Source of the DNA: Amycolatopsis jejuensis
GTDB lineage: Bacteria > Actinomycetota > Actinomycetes > Mycobacteriales > Pseudonocardiaceae
NCBI RefSeq assembly: GCF_000717335.1
Contig: NZ_JNYZ01000035.1
Coordinates: 1-64,000, forward strand
DNA length: 64,000 nucleotides
Direction of reading: 5' to 3'
The position numbers and the translations under genes are program-made. Each line of letters begins with the position of its first letter. Within the stretch, counting starts at the first letter, position 1. The notes under the pieces are model-generated. The model was not told the origin of the DNA, did no database searches, and saw only the letters and a list, made by a program, of their open reading frames with translations. Below, piece by piece: positions 46,376-55,476 of this stretch.

Positions 46376-46978
46376 ATGTCCGGGCTGCGAGACGAGCGCA
46401 CACGGCAGAGCCGCGAGATGATCTTGTCCGCTGCGGCGGAACTGTTCGCCGAGCAGGGCTACCAGCAGACGTCACTGATCGACGTCGCCAACCGGTCAGG
46501 CGTCAGCCGAGGGTCCATTCCCTGGCATTTCGGGGACAAACAAGGACTTCTGGTCGCGGTCGTCGACCACATTTACGACGAAGCATCCTCGTCGCGGGCC
46601 GCGGCGCCGCTGCGGCCGGGCCCGGAAGGCGCGCACGACCTCGCCCACATGGCGACCCGGGCGATCCGCAGCCGCACGACGCAGCTGATGCTCGCCCTGC
46701 TGCTCGAAGCGAGCCAGCCCGAATCCCCCATCCACGAGTCGTTCATCAAGCTGCACGACAACTTCCGCTCGCACGTCAGCGAATGGGCGCGGCAGCCCGA
46801 CGTCGCGTCGCTGCTTCCGGACGGGGTGAGCCCCGACGCGCTCGCGGTGATGGTCTTCGGCACCGTGATCGGGGTCAACCAGCAATGGAACCTCAGCCCG
46901 GACCGCGTCGACCTCACCGAAACCTACGAGGTCCTCACGCGCATGCTGCTGAGCCTCCTCGGCCGGCGAGACGGCTAG
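46376..46978 (+). CDS. TetR/AcrR-family regulator (200 aa)
   Basis: The N-terminal HTH reads RDERTRQSREMILSAAAELFAEQGYQQTSLIDVANRSGVSRGSIPWHFGDKQGLL, a textbook TetR motif with WHF in place of YYHF. A helical effector domain follows. ATG 46376 has an excellent AAGGAGG site; a longer in-frame start at 46313 lacks one. It is divergent from metF and is probably the regulator of the LigM-type operon. The ligand may be the methoxy-aromatic substrate (inference). Confidence 0.92.
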   Translation: MSGLRDERTRQSREMILSAAAELFAEQGYQQTSLIDVANRSGVSRGSIPWHFGDKQGLLVAVVDHIYDEASSSRAAAPLRPGPEGAHDLAHMATRAIRSRTTQLMLALLLEASQPESPIHESFIKLHDNFRSHVSEWARQPDVASLLPDGVSPDALAVMVFGTVIGVNQQWNLSPDRVDLTETYEVLTRMLLSLLGRRDG

Positions 46979-46982
46979 CGCC

Positions 46983-47876
46983 ATGCCCCGGGTCAGCGCG
47001 GACGACTTCCTGATCCTGCTCGAGGTCGCGCGTGCCGGACGGTACACGCGCGCGAGCGAGACGCTCGGGCTCAGCCACACCACGGTCGCCCGCCGGATCG
47101 ACTCGCTCGAACGGGCGCTCGGCGGCCGGGTGCTCATGCGGTCGACCTCCGGCTGGGACCTCACCCCGCTCGGACGGCAGGCCCTGCGCACCGCCGAACG
47201 CCTCGACGAAGCCCTGCACGAGCTGCGCAGCGGCGCCGACGAAACGCTGCTCGACGACGTCGTGCGGCTGTCCACCCCGGACGCGTTCAGCGTGCTCGTG
47301 GTGGCCCCGGCGGCCGCCCGGCTGCGCCGCCGACATCCGCGCCTGAGCATCGAGATCGTGTCGTCCACCCGCCCCGCCACCGTGCATCGCTCCGGGCTGG
47401 ATTTGGAGGTGGTCGTCGGGGAACCTCGGGTGCTCCGGGCCGATGCGGTCAAGATCGCCTCCTATACTCTCGGTTTGTTCGGCTCCCGCGATTACCTTGC
47501 GGCACAAGGCACTCCGGCGTCGGTGCGGGATCTCACCACGCACGGGCTGGTCTACTTCATCCCGTCGATGCTGCAGATCGACGACCTCGACGTCGGCCGC
47601 CGCGTGGTGCCCGACATGCGCGAAGCGGTCACGTCCACCAATGTGTTCGCGCACGTGGCCGCCACCCGAGCGGGTGCCGGGCTCGGGTTGATCCCCACTT
47701 TCCTTGCGCGGCAACACGAAGACCTCATCCAGGTGATGCCGGACGAAATCACCGCGACAGTCGGCTACTGGCTCGTGACACGTGTCGAAGCCTTGCGAAG
47801 ACCGGCTGTCGCAGCCACGGTCGCCGAACTGAAAGCCGTCGCCGCAACGCTTTTACCCGAGCGCGCCCCGGTCTGA
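46983..47876 (+). CDS. LysR-family transcriptional regulator (297 aa)
   Basis: N-terminal winged HTH DDFLILLEVARAGRYTRASETLGLSHTTVARRIDSLERALGG, followed by a LysR substrate-binding domain (LSIEIVSSTRPATVHRSGLDLEVVVGEPR...GAGLGLIPTFLA). It starts 4 bp after the TetR-type stop, so it is co-transcribed with it. Its 3' end overlaps the convergent hydratase gene by 24 bp. A likely regulator of one of the flanking catabolic units. Confidence 0.92.
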   Translation: MPRVSADDFLILLEVARAGRYTRASETLGLSHTTVARRIDSLERALGGRVLMRSTSGWDLTPLGRQALRTAERLDEALHELRSGADETLLDDVVRLSTPDAFSVLVVAPAAARLRRRHPRLSIEIVSSTRPATVHRSGLDLEVVVGEPRVLRADAVKIASYTLGLFGSRDYLAAQGTPASVRDLTTHGLVYFIPSMLQIDDLDVGRRVVPDMREAVTSTNVFAHVAATRAGAGLGLIPTFLARQHEDLIQVMPDEITATVGYWLVTRVEALRRPAVAATVAELKAVAATLLPERAPV

Positions 47877-48614
47877 GCCGACGATCGCAGTCAGCGGCCG
47901 GGCATTCTCGATCTCGCAGGTGACGACGTCGCCGGTTCGAATGGTCCGCGGCGGCGCGGCGGCGCCGGTGAGCACGACCTCGCCCGCGCGAATGTCGTTG
48001 CCCTGTCCGGTGACGGTGTCGACCAGCCAGACCAGGGCGTCACAGGGATCGCCGAGCGCGTTGGCTCCGAAACCCTCGGACGAAACGGCTCCGTTGATCC
48101 GCAGGACGACCCAGTGGTCCCGCAACTCCTCGGCACGCCAGCGTTCGAGAGGCTCGCCGAGCACGACGAATCCGGCGCATGCGAGGTCGGCGACCAGCTG
48201 TGCTTCCCCGGCAGCGGACACGTCGAGGAAACGGGAGTCCGGGATCTCGATGGCCGGGAGGACGTCCGACACGGCGGCCAGGACTGTTGCGCGGTCGTAC
48301 CGGCGTCCGGCAGGCAGGTCCGCGCCGAACCCGAACGCGATTTCGGGCTCGGCCGAGGCCATCGAGGTCAGCGGCACCCGGTCGCCGTCCGCCCGGACCC
48401 CCGGCGCGAGCAATGGCCCGGCCAGCGGACCGGACACCCCGAGGTGCCGCTGCCCGGCGAGGCTGCTCGCTGCGACCTTCCACCCCGCCCGCGGCCCGGC
48501 CAGTTCGGTGAACGCCAGCTGGACCGGCCATGCCTCCTCCGCCGTGACCGGCAGCGGCCCACCAGGTACCCTCGACTGCCAGCGCCGCCACAATTCCGCG
48601 GCGAGGCCGCTCAC
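47853..48614 (-). CDS. 2-Keto-4-pentenoate hydratase / MhpD-like FAH-family protein (253 aa)
   Basis: The sequence fits the FAH-related hydratase family: WKVAASSLAGQRHLGVSGPLAGP, AEPEIAFGFGADLP (metal-binding Glu pair), VLPAIEIPDSRF, DLACAGFVVLGEP and the C-terminal GNDIRAGEVVLTGAAAPP. MhpD-type enzymes hydrate 2-hydroxypenta-2,4-dienoates in meta-cleavage pathways; related family members are decarboxylases or hydrolases. GTG 48614 overlaps the upstream oxidoreductase stop in GTGA. It is the last gene of the minus-strand operon 52865 to 47853. Confidence 0.85.
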   Translation of the reverse strand: MSGLAAELWRRWQSRVPGGPLPVTAEEAWPVQLAFTELAGPRAGWKVAASSLAGQRHLGVSGPLAGPLLAPGVRADGDRVPLTSMASAEPEIAFGFGADLPAGRRYDRATVLAAVSDVLPAIEIPDSRFLDVSAAGEAQLVADLACAGFVVLGEPLERWRAEELRDHWVVLRINGAVSSEGFGANALGDPCDALVWLVDTVTGQGNDIRAGEVVLTGAAAPPRTIRTGDVVTCEIENARPLTAIVGSDRGALG

Positions 48615-49582
48615 GCGTTCGCCGAAACGGTCAGCACGATCTTGCCCAGATGTTCGTCCGCGGCAAGGACGTCCTGGGCTTCGAGGACGTCCGTCCAGGG
48701 CATGATGCGGTCGATCCGCGGGTCGAGCCGTCCGCCGTGCAGCGCCGCGGACAGATCAGCGCGGACCCCGGCGGCGATCGCGGCCTTCTCGGCGTTGTCC
48801 CGGGTGCGGAACGTGACGCCGACGATCTCCAACCGCTTGAATGCCAACGTTTCCAGGTCCAGCGAGCCGAGCGCACCACCGAGCCGCCCGACGCCCACAA
48901 TGCGGCCCTTCACGGCTGCCGCGGCGACGTGCTGTTCGAGATAAGGACCGCCGACGTGGTCGACGATGACGTCCACACCGTGTCCGTCGGTGGCCGCCCG
49001 GATGGCGTCGGCGAAGGCACCCGAACCGGTCCCGACCACGGTGTCCGCGCCGAGTTCCTTGAGGAACTCCTCGTCCCGCAACGACCGCACCGCCGCGATG
49101 ACCCGGCTCGCGCCGAGCTCGTTCGCGATCCGGATGGTGGCCTGCCCGACGCCCGACCGGGCCGCGTTGACCAGAACGGTCTCGCCGGGGATGAGCCGTC
49201 CCGCCGTGCGCAGCGCGTTGTGCCCGGTCATCAGCGCCAGCACTGCGGCCGCGCCCATTTCGAACGACCACGCGTCCGGCAAGCGGATCGGCAAGCGATC
49301 GTCGACGACCACCCGTTCCGCCAACCCGCCACCCACGATGGTCATCACGCGATCACCCGGCGCCAGCGCGGAATCCGCATCGGCTTCGAGCACGACGCCC
49401 GCGCAATCGAGCCCGGCGACGGTGCTGGCCCCGTGCGTCCCGCCTCGAGCGGCGAGATCCGCCCGGTTGACCGACGCGGCCCGGACCCCGATGAGGACCT
49501 GACCGGCCGACCGCTCCGGAGCCTCGATTTCGCGCAGCTGAATCGCCGGTCCCGGCCCCTGCGCGACCATCATCGCCTGCAT
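48611..49582 (-). CDS. Quinone-oxidoreductase-like MDR protein (323 aa)
   Basis: A zinc-independent medium-chain dehydrogenase/reductase: GroES-like N-domain (VLIGVRAASVNRADLAARGG, AGLDCAGVVLEADADS) and Rossmann domain with AARSGVGQATIRIANELGASRVIA and DVIVDHVGGPYLEQHV. No zinc-binding Cys cluster, as in quinone oxidoreductases and NADPH-dependent enoyl reductases. ATG 49582 follows GGAAGGGAGGA. It is coupled to the hydratase gene and adjacent to a second MDR gene, but the two are not close duplicates. Confidence 0.9.
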   Translation of the reverse strand: MQAMMVAQGPGPAIQLREIEAPERSAGQVLIGVRAASVNRADLAARGGTHGASTVAGLDCAGVVLEADADSALAPGDRVMTIVGGGLAERVVVDDRLPIRLPDAWSFEMGAAAVLALMTGHNALRTAGRLIPGETVLVNAARSGVGQATIRIANELGASRVIAAVRSLRDEEFLKELGADTVVGTGSGAFADAIRAATDGHGVDVIVDHVGGPYLEQHVAAAAVKGRIVGVGRLGGALGSLDLETLAFKRLEIVGVTFRTRDNAEKAAIAAGVRADLSAALHGGRLDPRIDRIMPWTDVLEAQDVLAADEHLGKIVLTVSANA

Positions 49583-49608
49583 GTGTTCCTCCCTTCCGGA
49601 AGGCCGCG

Positions 49609-50517
49609 TCAAGCGGCCATCCGCAACACAACCTTCCCCAGCGAGTGCCCGTCCTCGACCAGCGCGAGCGCGGCCTTGGCGTCCTCGAAGGGCCGGATTT
49701 CCGTCACCAGCGGATCGAGCGTTCCTGCCTCGACCCGCCGGACCAGCTCGGTCAGCACGCGCGTGCTGCGATCCCGCGTGACGTCCTGCCCGCCCAGCTC
49801 CCCGACCAACGGTTTGTCGGCGACCGACCGCAGCCGCGACTTGTCGGCCACGAGCTCGGCGACGGTCCGCAGCGCGTCGCCGCCGACCAGGTCGAACACG
49901 GCGTCGACGCCGTCCGGTGCGAGGGCGCGGAGCCGGTCGAGCACGCCGTCGCCGTACGCCACCGGGATTCCGCCGTACCGCCGCACGATCTCGTGCTTGG
50001 CCGGGCTGGCCGTCCCGAGCACCCGCAGTCCCTGGTCCCGGGCGAGCTGCAGCATCGGAATCCCGACCCCGCCGCCCGCGCCGTTCACCAGCAGCGTCGC
50101 GCCCGCCGGGAGCGCGAGGCCCTCCAGCGCGTCCCACGCCGTCCCCGCCGCGACCGGCAGGGATGCCGCCAGCTCGGGGCTCACCGCGGGAGGCCGGTGC
50201 GCGGCAAAGGAAGCCGTGACGATGGCCTCCTCCGCCCATCCGCCGACCATGCCCGGGCAGCCGCCGAAAACCTCGTCCCCCACGGCGAATCCACTCACGC
50301 CCTCGCCGACCGCGGTCACGGTTCCGGCGACCTCGCGGCCCAGCACCGCCTGCCCGGCGGTGCCGTACGAGCCCTCCCGCAACCGCCAGTCCCCCGGATT
50401 CACCCCGGCCGCCCGCACCCGGACCCGAAGCTCGTCCGGCCCCGGCTCGGGCACTCCGACCTCCAGGAACGCCTCGTTGTCCGGCCCGCCGACCTGGGTG
50501 AATCCGTACGCCCGCAT
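49609..50517 (-). CDS. NADP-dependent MDR oxidoreductase (302 aa)
   Basis: A second MDR protein: VRVRAAGVNPGDWRLREG, LGREVAGTVTAVGEGV, GDEVFGGCPGMVGGWAEEA, then LLVNGAGGGVGIPMLQLARDQGLRVLGTAS for the dinucleotide and DAVFDLVGGDALRTV. It has no zinc ligands. ATG 50517 follows GGAGGA. It lies 26 bp upstream of the next MDR gene in one operon. Substrate unknown; reduction of an alpha,beta-unsaturated or quinone-like intermediate is the family expectation. Confidence 0.9.
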   Translation of the reverse strand: MRAYGFTQVGGPDNEAFLEVGVPEPGPDELRVRVRAAGVNPGDWRLREGSYGTAGQAVLGREVAGTVTAVGEGVSGFAVGDEVFGGCPGMVGGWAEEAIVTASFAAHRPPAVSPELAASLPVAAGTAWDALEGLALPAGATLLVNGAGGGVGIPMLQLARDQGLRVLGTASPAKHEIVRRYGGIPVAYGDGVLDRLRALAPDGVDAVFDLVGGDALRTVAELVADKSRLRSVADKPLVGELGGQDVTRDRSTRVLTELVRRVEAGTLDPLVTEIRPFEDAKAALALVEDGHSLGKVVLRMAA

Positions 50518-50536
50518 GTTCGTCCTCCATCGCTGC

Positions 50537-51892
50537 TCATCCGGCATGAGCAGCATCGCCCGTGCGGCTGGACGTGTCGTCGGCGGGTCGGGGCCCGGCG
50601 GTGCGACCCAGGTACAGCGGGAGTTTCGCGACCACTACCGCCGCGACGACCGAGACGCCCACTCCGACCAGCGCGAGGTACATCGGCGCGCCGACGCCCA
50701 GCAGCGAGATCAGGCCGACCATGACCAGCCCCAGCACCCCGCCGATGGAGGCGATGACCAGGTTGTACGACAGCGAGTAGCCGGTCTGGCGGACCTCCGC
50801 GGGATACAGGGACGACACCAGGCCGGGCACCATCGCGATGGACGCGCCGGACCCGATCGCGCCCGGCAGGCCGATCCAGTAGACGAGGCTCGACCCGGCC
50901 GGGAGCCCCGGCAGCACCACGAGCAGCAGCACGGACCCCGCGGCCGAGATCGCCGCCGCGCAGAGCAGCGCCCGCCGCCAGCCGAAACGGTCGGCGACCC
51001 GGCCCCACACCGGCATCAGCACGAGCGCCCCCGAAATCGACACCAGGCTCGTCATGAGGGCTTTCGTCGGCGAAATGTGCAGGGAATGCTGGAGATACGT
51101 CGGCCAGAAACCGATGTAGGCGGTGTTGCCGATGACGAGCGTCGACACGATTGCCGCGCCGAACAAGGCCGCGCGACGGTGGTTCCTGAACACCTCGCGC
51201 ACCGGGCTCTTCTGAACGGTGCGCTCGGACGCACTGAAGACCGGCGTTTCGTCGAGCTTGCGGCGCAGATACATCGACACGACACCGAGGACTCCGCCGA
51301 CGAGGAACGGCAGCCGCCACGCCAGGTCGGGCATTCCCGGCGTCAGGTTCGCGGCGATGACCCCGCTCAGGAAAGCGACCCCGGCACCGCACAGCTGCCC
51401 GATGAAGGTCACCATCTGCTGGAATGATCCGGCTCTCGCGACACCGCCACGAGGAGCGTGTTCGGTCACGAAAACCGCCGCCGCGGGGACTTCACCGCCC
51501 ATCGCGCAGCCCTGGATCGCCCGCATCAGGATCAGCAGGATCGGGGCTGGCCAGCCGATCTGCGCGTAGGTCGGCAGGAGACCGGTGGCGAGCGTGGCCG
51601 CGGACATCACGATCACGTTGAGCACGAACAACCGTTTCCGGCCGACCTGATCCGCAATGCGCGCAATGAGAATTCCGGCGACGGGACGGATCAGGAAACC
51701 GATGGCGTAAATCGCGAAAGTCTGGGCCAGCCGGAGCGTTTCGGACGATCCGGAGGGCAGGAAGTCCTTGCTGATCAGGGTCGCGACGTAGAGGTAGACG
51801 ACGAGGTCGTAGTTCTCGAGACCGACCCCGAGCGAGCCGAGGCGGATGTTCCGCCGGATCCGACGCTGTTCGGACTGTGGCGAGAGCACCAT
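50537..51892 (-). CDS. MHS-family (ProP/ShiA-like) MFS transporter (451 aa)
   Basis: Twelve membrane segments are visible in a metabolite:H+ symporter layout: N-terminal RNIRLGSLGVGLENYDLVVYLYVA, loop motif RIADQVGRKRLFVLNVIVMS, the family stretch RAIQGCAMGGEVPAAAVFVTEHAP, and second-half loop WGRVADRFGWRRALL. Such proteins take up aromatic or hydroxy acids, betaine and similar compounds. ATG 51892 was chosen because an extension would overlap the MBL gene. It is the second gene of the operon and would import the substrate. Confidence 0.92.
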   Translation of the reverse strand: MVLSPQSEQRRIRRNIRLGSLGVGLENYDLVVYLYVATLISKDFLPSGSSETLRLAQTFAIYAIGFLIRPVAGILIARIADQVGRKRLFVLNVIVMSAATLATGLLPTYAQIGWPAPILLILMRAIQGCAMGGEVPAAAVFVTEHAPRGGVARAGSFQQMVTFIGQLCGAGVAFLSGVIAANLTPGMPDLAWRLPFLVGGVLGVVSMYLRRKLDETPVFSASERTVQKSPVREVFRNHRRAALFGAAIVSTLVIGNTAYIGFWPTYLQHSLHISPTKALMTSLVSISGALVLMPVWGRVADRFGWRRALLCAAAISAAGSVLLLVVLPGLPAGSSLVYWIGLPGAIGSGASIAMVPGLVSSLYPAEVRQTGYSLSYNLVIASIGGVLGLVMVGLISLLGVGAPMYLALVGVGVSVVAAVVVAKLPLYLGRTAGPRPADDTSSRTGDAAHAG

Positions 51893-51917
51893 TGCAACAC
51901 ACCCTTGAGTCGAAGAG

Positions 51918-52865
51918 TCAGTACGCGTCGTGCGCGAGCACGGTTTCCATGACCTCGTGGTACGGCACCTGCTCGCCGTCCGGATCGAGCTCCCGGTACA
52001 CCGCGTTGATCGCCTGGAACACCCGCGAACCGTGCGCCCAGAGCCGGTACCTGCCGAGGTCGATGCTCTTGAACGCCTCGAACGACGTGTCCCCGGCGGC
52101 AAAGCGCGCCGAAGCGTGCTCGTGCACCATGGTCAGGTAGTCGCAGAGGTCGCGGATCCCCGTGCGCTCGGCCGCGGAGCCGTGCCCGGAGACCACCACC
52201 GCGGGGTCGAGCGAGAGGATCAGCTCGCACGCGGCGACCACATTGGACAGCGGACCGGTCCACACCATCGGCGTCGTGCGGTGGAACACGATGTCCCCGG
52301 CGAACACGACCCCGTGCTCCGGCACGTGCACGAGAACGTCGCCGGTGGTGTGCGCCGGACCGACCGGGATCAGGTCGACCTGGATTCCGCCCACGGTCAG
52401 CGACTTCGACGTGGAAACGGTGTCGGTCGGGAAGACCGGCCGCCAGCCGGTGTAGTCGAACATGTCGGCGCGCCACGTGAGGAAATTGCGCAGGGCCGGT
52501 CCGGGCGCGGCTTCGGCGGTCTTGCGGATGATCCGCGGATCGCGCCGGAGTTCGCGCATTTGCGCGGCCGCCTCCTCGGTGGCGAAAATCCGCGCCTCCT
52601 CGAAAAGCAGATTGCCGAACCAGTGGTCACCGTCGGCGTGCGTGTTGACCACGGTGGTGATTTCGCGGGGACCGGCCACCTCGCGCACCGCGTTCCGCAG
52701 GTTCCGCGCCCGGGGCACGTCGTTCTGGGTGTCGACGACGAGCACTTCGTCGCCCGCCACCACGATGCCCGAGTTGGCGAGTCCCCAGCTCCCCGGCGGC
52801 TCGAACCAGGCGTAACACCCGTCGGCGATCCGGTTGAGCCCGGTGGTGTACGGCGTCGCTGCCAC
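51918..52865 (-). CDS. Metallo-beta-lactamase-fold hydrolase (315 aa)
   Basis: Signature VVNTHADGDHWFGN supplies the H-x-H-x-D-H metal site in the variant HADGDH. Further metal residues lie in GPAHTTGDVLVHVPEHGVVFAGDIVFH and VVVSGHGSAAER. Length (315 aa) is that of the small hydrolase/sulfatase-like group. GTG 52865 (start of VAATPYTTGLNRIADG) follows GAGGAAACC. It is the first gene of the minus-strand operon, divergent from the acyl-CoA ligase across nested inverted repeats. Reaction: hydrolysis of an ester, thioester or lactone is likely. Confidence 0.88.
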   Translation of the reverse strand: MAATPYTTGLNRIADGCYAWFEPPGSWGLANSGIVVAGDEVLVVDTQNDVPRARNLRNAVREVAGPREITTVVNTHADGDHWFGNLLFEEARIFATEEAAAQMRELRRDPRIIRKTAEAAPGPALRNFLTWRADMFDYTGWRPVFPTDTVSTSKSLTVGGIQVDLIPVGPAHTTGDVLVHVPEHGVVFAGDIVFHRTTPMVWTGPLSNVVAACELILSLDPAVVVSGHGSAAERTGIRDLCDYLTMVHEHASARFAAGDTSFEAFKSIDLGRYRLWAHGSRVFQAINAVYRELDPDGEQVPYHEVMETVLAHDAY

Positions 52866-52938
52866 GGTTTCCTCACCTTCGATCCGGTGCAGAAGCACAG
52901 AGAACCTGGCTGAAGCCTGTGCCACGCGACGGCGCGCC

Positions 52939-53020
52939 GCAATGACGTCTTGCGTGCCTTGGATGTGCAGCAATGCACATCTGCAGTTCTGCACACCGGC
53001 AGCACGAAAGACGTCATTGC
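52939..53020. promoter_or_regulatory. Nested inverted repeats in the divergent MBL/CoA-ligase spacer
   Basis: A 19-bp arm at 52939-52957 (starting GCAATGACGTCTT) is complementary in 18 of 19 positions to 53002-53020. Inside it, GATGTGCA (52962-52969) and TGCACATC (52974-52981) form a second perfect palindrome around GCAA. Together they fill most of the 187-bp spacer between the divergent operons. It is either a compound operator or a strong cruciform-type repeat element. Confidence 0.7.
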
Positions 53021-53052
53021 CGGTGCGTTTCCGCGCCATCCATGCTGGGCGC

Positions 53053-54534
53053 GTGAGCACCTTCGACGAGGTATGGCGGCGTACTGTCGGCGAGCACGGC
53101 GACCGGCCGTTCCTGCTGTTCCGCGAGGAGTCCGGCACGACCACCCGGTGGACCTATGCCGAGTTCGAGGACGTGGTCGCCCGCGTGGCCGGGACCCTCG
53201 CGGAGTCGGGGGTGACACCGGGTTCCGCCGTGCATCTCGTCCTGCGCAACTCGCCGGTGTTCGTGGCGGTGTGGCTGGCGGTGGCCCGGCTCGGCGCCTG
53301 GATGGTGCCGGTCGACCCGGCGTCGTCGACCCGCGATCTCCGCAGCCAGCTCCGCCGGGTCCAGCCGGTCTTGTCGGTGGTGGCAGCCAGCCGAACTGCT
53401 TTGCCGGAAGGTGCCGTGGCGATAAAGGTTTCCGAGACTGCGTCCGATGTGGACCGGAATTCACCACTCCTGCGCGGCGCACCTCTCGCTGCCGGTCCGG
53501 CGACCCCTGATGCCCGGCTCGCGGTGATGTTCACGTCGGGTACGACGTCGGAACCGAAGGGCGTCGAGCTGACCCAGGCCAACTATGCCCAGGTCGCGAC
53601 GGCAATGGCGACCGGACTCCGCCCCGAGCACCGATGGTTTGTCACGCTGCCGCTCTTTCATGCCAACGCGCAGTACTACTGCTTTGCGCCCGCGATCCGC
53701 GCGGGCGCGAGCGTGGCCCTGACGGCGTCGTTCTCGGCGTCGGCCTGGGTACCTGTGGCACGCGAACTCGGCGTGACGCATGCCAGCCTGTTCGCTGCCC
53801 CCATCCGGATGATCCTGGCTCGCTGTCCGGAGATCGAGCCGCTCGCGCTTAAGCACGTCTGGTTCGCGCAGAGCCTGGGCGTCGAGCATCACCGCGCGTT
53901 CGGCAAGCTCGTGGGCACGCTGCCGCGCCAGCTTTACGGGATGACCGAGACCGTTGCGATCGTCACCGCCGACGACCGAAATCCGCCGGTGCACGACGTC
54001 ATCGGCCCGCCGGTGCGCGAGATCCGGCTGGTCGACGACGGCCGCGACGTCCCGGACGGGACTCCCGGCGAGATCTGGGTCCGCGGCGAACGCGGCCGGG
54101 ACCTGTTCGCCGGGTACCTCGACGCGCCCGAACTCAACGCCGCGGCCTTCACCCCGGACGGCGACCACGTCTGGTTCCACACCGGTGACCTGGCCGTGCG
54201 GGACGACGGTGCGCTGCGCTTCGTCGGCCGGGTCGACGACGTGATCAAGGTGTCCGGCGAGAACGTCAGCCTCACCGAGGTCGAAGCGGCCGCCGCGCAG
54301 GCCCCCGGGGTGCTGGAGGTCGCCGTGGTCGCGCGGCCCGATCCGGTGCGCGACCAGGTACCGGTCGCCTATGTCGTACCCAAGGACAAGGCCGCTCCAC
54401 CGACACCGGCCGAGCTGGAGAACTGGGCCGTGGGCAATCTTCCGCCCGCTGCCCGCCCGCGCGCTTGGCATCTCATCGGCGAGCTTCCCCGCACGAGCGT
54501 GGGCAAGGTCCGCCGTTTCCGTATCCCGCAATGA
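53053..54534 (+). CDS. AMP-forming acyl-CoA synthetase-like ligase (493 aa)
   Basis: The ANL-superfamily enzyme has the P-loop LAVMFTSGTTSEPKGVELTQ-type motif (here MFTSGTTSEPKG), the A5 motif LYGMTETVAIVT, WFHTGDLAVRDD, the hinge FVGRVDDVIKVSGENVSLTEVE and the catalytic Lys region RTSVGKVRR. It activates a carboxylic acid to an acyl-adenylate and then to the CoA ester. GTG 53053 gives a normal N-terminus (VSTFDEVWRRTVGEHGDRPF). It heads a two-gene unit with the FAH-family gene, divergent from the MBL-transporter operon. The acid substrate is unknown. Confidence 0.92.
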   Translation: MSTFDEVWRRTVGEHGDRPFLLFREESGTTTRWTYAEFEDVVARVAGTLAESGVTPGSAVHLVLRNSPVFVAVWLAVARLGAWMVPVDPASSTRDLRSQLRRVQPVLSVVAASRTALPEGAVAIKVSETASDVDRNSPLLRGAPLAAGPATPDARLAVMFTSGTTSEPKGVELTQANYAQVATAMATGLRPEHRWFVTLPLFHANAQYYCFAPAIRAGASVALTASFSASAWVPVARELGVTHASLFAAPIRMILARCPEIEPLALKHVWFAQSLGVEHHRAFGKLVGTLPRQLYGMTETVAIVTADDRNPPVHDVIGPPVREIRLVDDGRDVPDGTPGEIWVRGERGRDLFAGYLDAPELNAAAFTPDGDHVWFHTGDLAVRDDGALRFVGRVDDVIKVSGENVSLTEVEAAAAQAPGVLEVAVVARPDPVRDQVPVAYVVPKDKAAPPTPAELENWAVGNLPPAARPRAWHLIGELPRTSVGKVRRFRIPQ

Positions 54535-54555
54535 TTGTGCCGAAAGGATTCCTCG

Positions 54556-55458
54556 ATGAAGCTGGTCCGGGTCCGCGCACGCGGCGAGTCTCGCTTCGCG
54601 TTCGTCGAAAGCGACGACCGATTCCGCCTGCTGCCGCCGAACCTGAGTCTCGCCGACGCGCTCCGCTCCGAGCCCGGCGGTGAGACCGTACCCGCTGGTG
54701 AATGGGAATTACTTGCCCCGGTGCCAAGTCCGGCGAGCCTGCGCGACTTCGTCGGCCACCTGCAGCACATCCGGAACACGCGGCGCAGCCGGGGTGTCGT
54801 CGATCCCCTGCCACCGGAATGGGCCGCGCGTCCCGCGTTCTATTTCGCGAATCCGCACTCCCTGCATTCGTGCTCTGCCGACATCGCGATTCCGGCCGGG
54901 AGCAAGGCGTTCGACTTCGAATTGGAAATCGCCGTGGTCGTCGGAAAAGGTGGTCGCGACCTCACCCTCGCCGAGGCAGGCGAGGCAATCGCCGGATACG
55001 TCCTGTACTGCGACTGGAGCGCCCGTGACATCCAGACCGAGGAGCGCGCCATGCAAATCGGGCAGGGCAAAGGGAAAGACTCGGCCATTTCCCTCGGTCC
55101 GTGGATTCTGCCCGCTGCGGACGCCGCGCCGTTCGTGCGTGCCGACGGCCTCGACTTCCCGGTCAGCGTGCAGGTCAACGGCGAGGAGGTGACCGCCCCG
55201 GGGACGCGGTACGCCGGGATGGACTGGACCTTTTCGGAACTCGTGGCGTACGCGTCGGCCGGGGTCGATCTGGTACCCGGAGAGGTGATCGCGGCGGGCA
55301 CGGTCCCCACTGGGTGCCTGCTGGAACACTCCGGCGCCGACGATTTCCGCGGCTGGCTCGCCCCGGGCGACGAAGTCCGCCTCTCCGCCGGGCCGCTCGG
55401 CGAAATCACCAGCACGATCCTGCCCGGGGTCCCGCTCGCCGCGTGGCGCCGACCTTGA
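54556..55458 (+). CDS. Fumarylacetoacetate hydrolase-family protein (300 aa)
   Basis: The FAH fold is clear: AFDFELEIAVVVGKGGRDLTLAEA (metal Glu pair), IAGYVLYCDWSARDIQ (Asp), QIGQGKGKDS, SVQVNGEE, and VDLVPGEVIAAGTVPTGCLLEH. Members hydrolyse C-C bonds of beta-diketo acids or act as isomerases/hydratases on ring-fission products. It starts 21 bp after the ligase stop with GAAAGGA upstream of ATG 54556. With the MhpD-like gene, it is the second FAH-superfamily protein in this 8-kb region, consistent with ring-fission or beta-diketone chemistry. Confidence 0.9.
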   Translation: MKLVRVRARGESRFAFVESDDRFRLLPPNLSLADALRSEPGGETVPAGEWELLAPVPSPASLRDFVGHLQHIRNTRRSRGVVDPLPPEWAARPAFYFANPHSLHSCSADIAIPAGSKAFDFELEIAVVVGKGGRDLTLAEAGEAIAGYVLYCDWSARDIQTEERAMQIGQGKGKDSAISLGPWILPAADAAPFVRADGLDFPVSVQVNGEEVTAPGTRYAGMDWTFSELVAYASAGVDLVPGEVIAAGTVPTGCLLEHSGADDFRGWLAPGDEVRLSAGPLGEITSTILPGVPLAAWRRP

Positions 55459-55476
55459 GTAAACCCCCGTCGTCGG

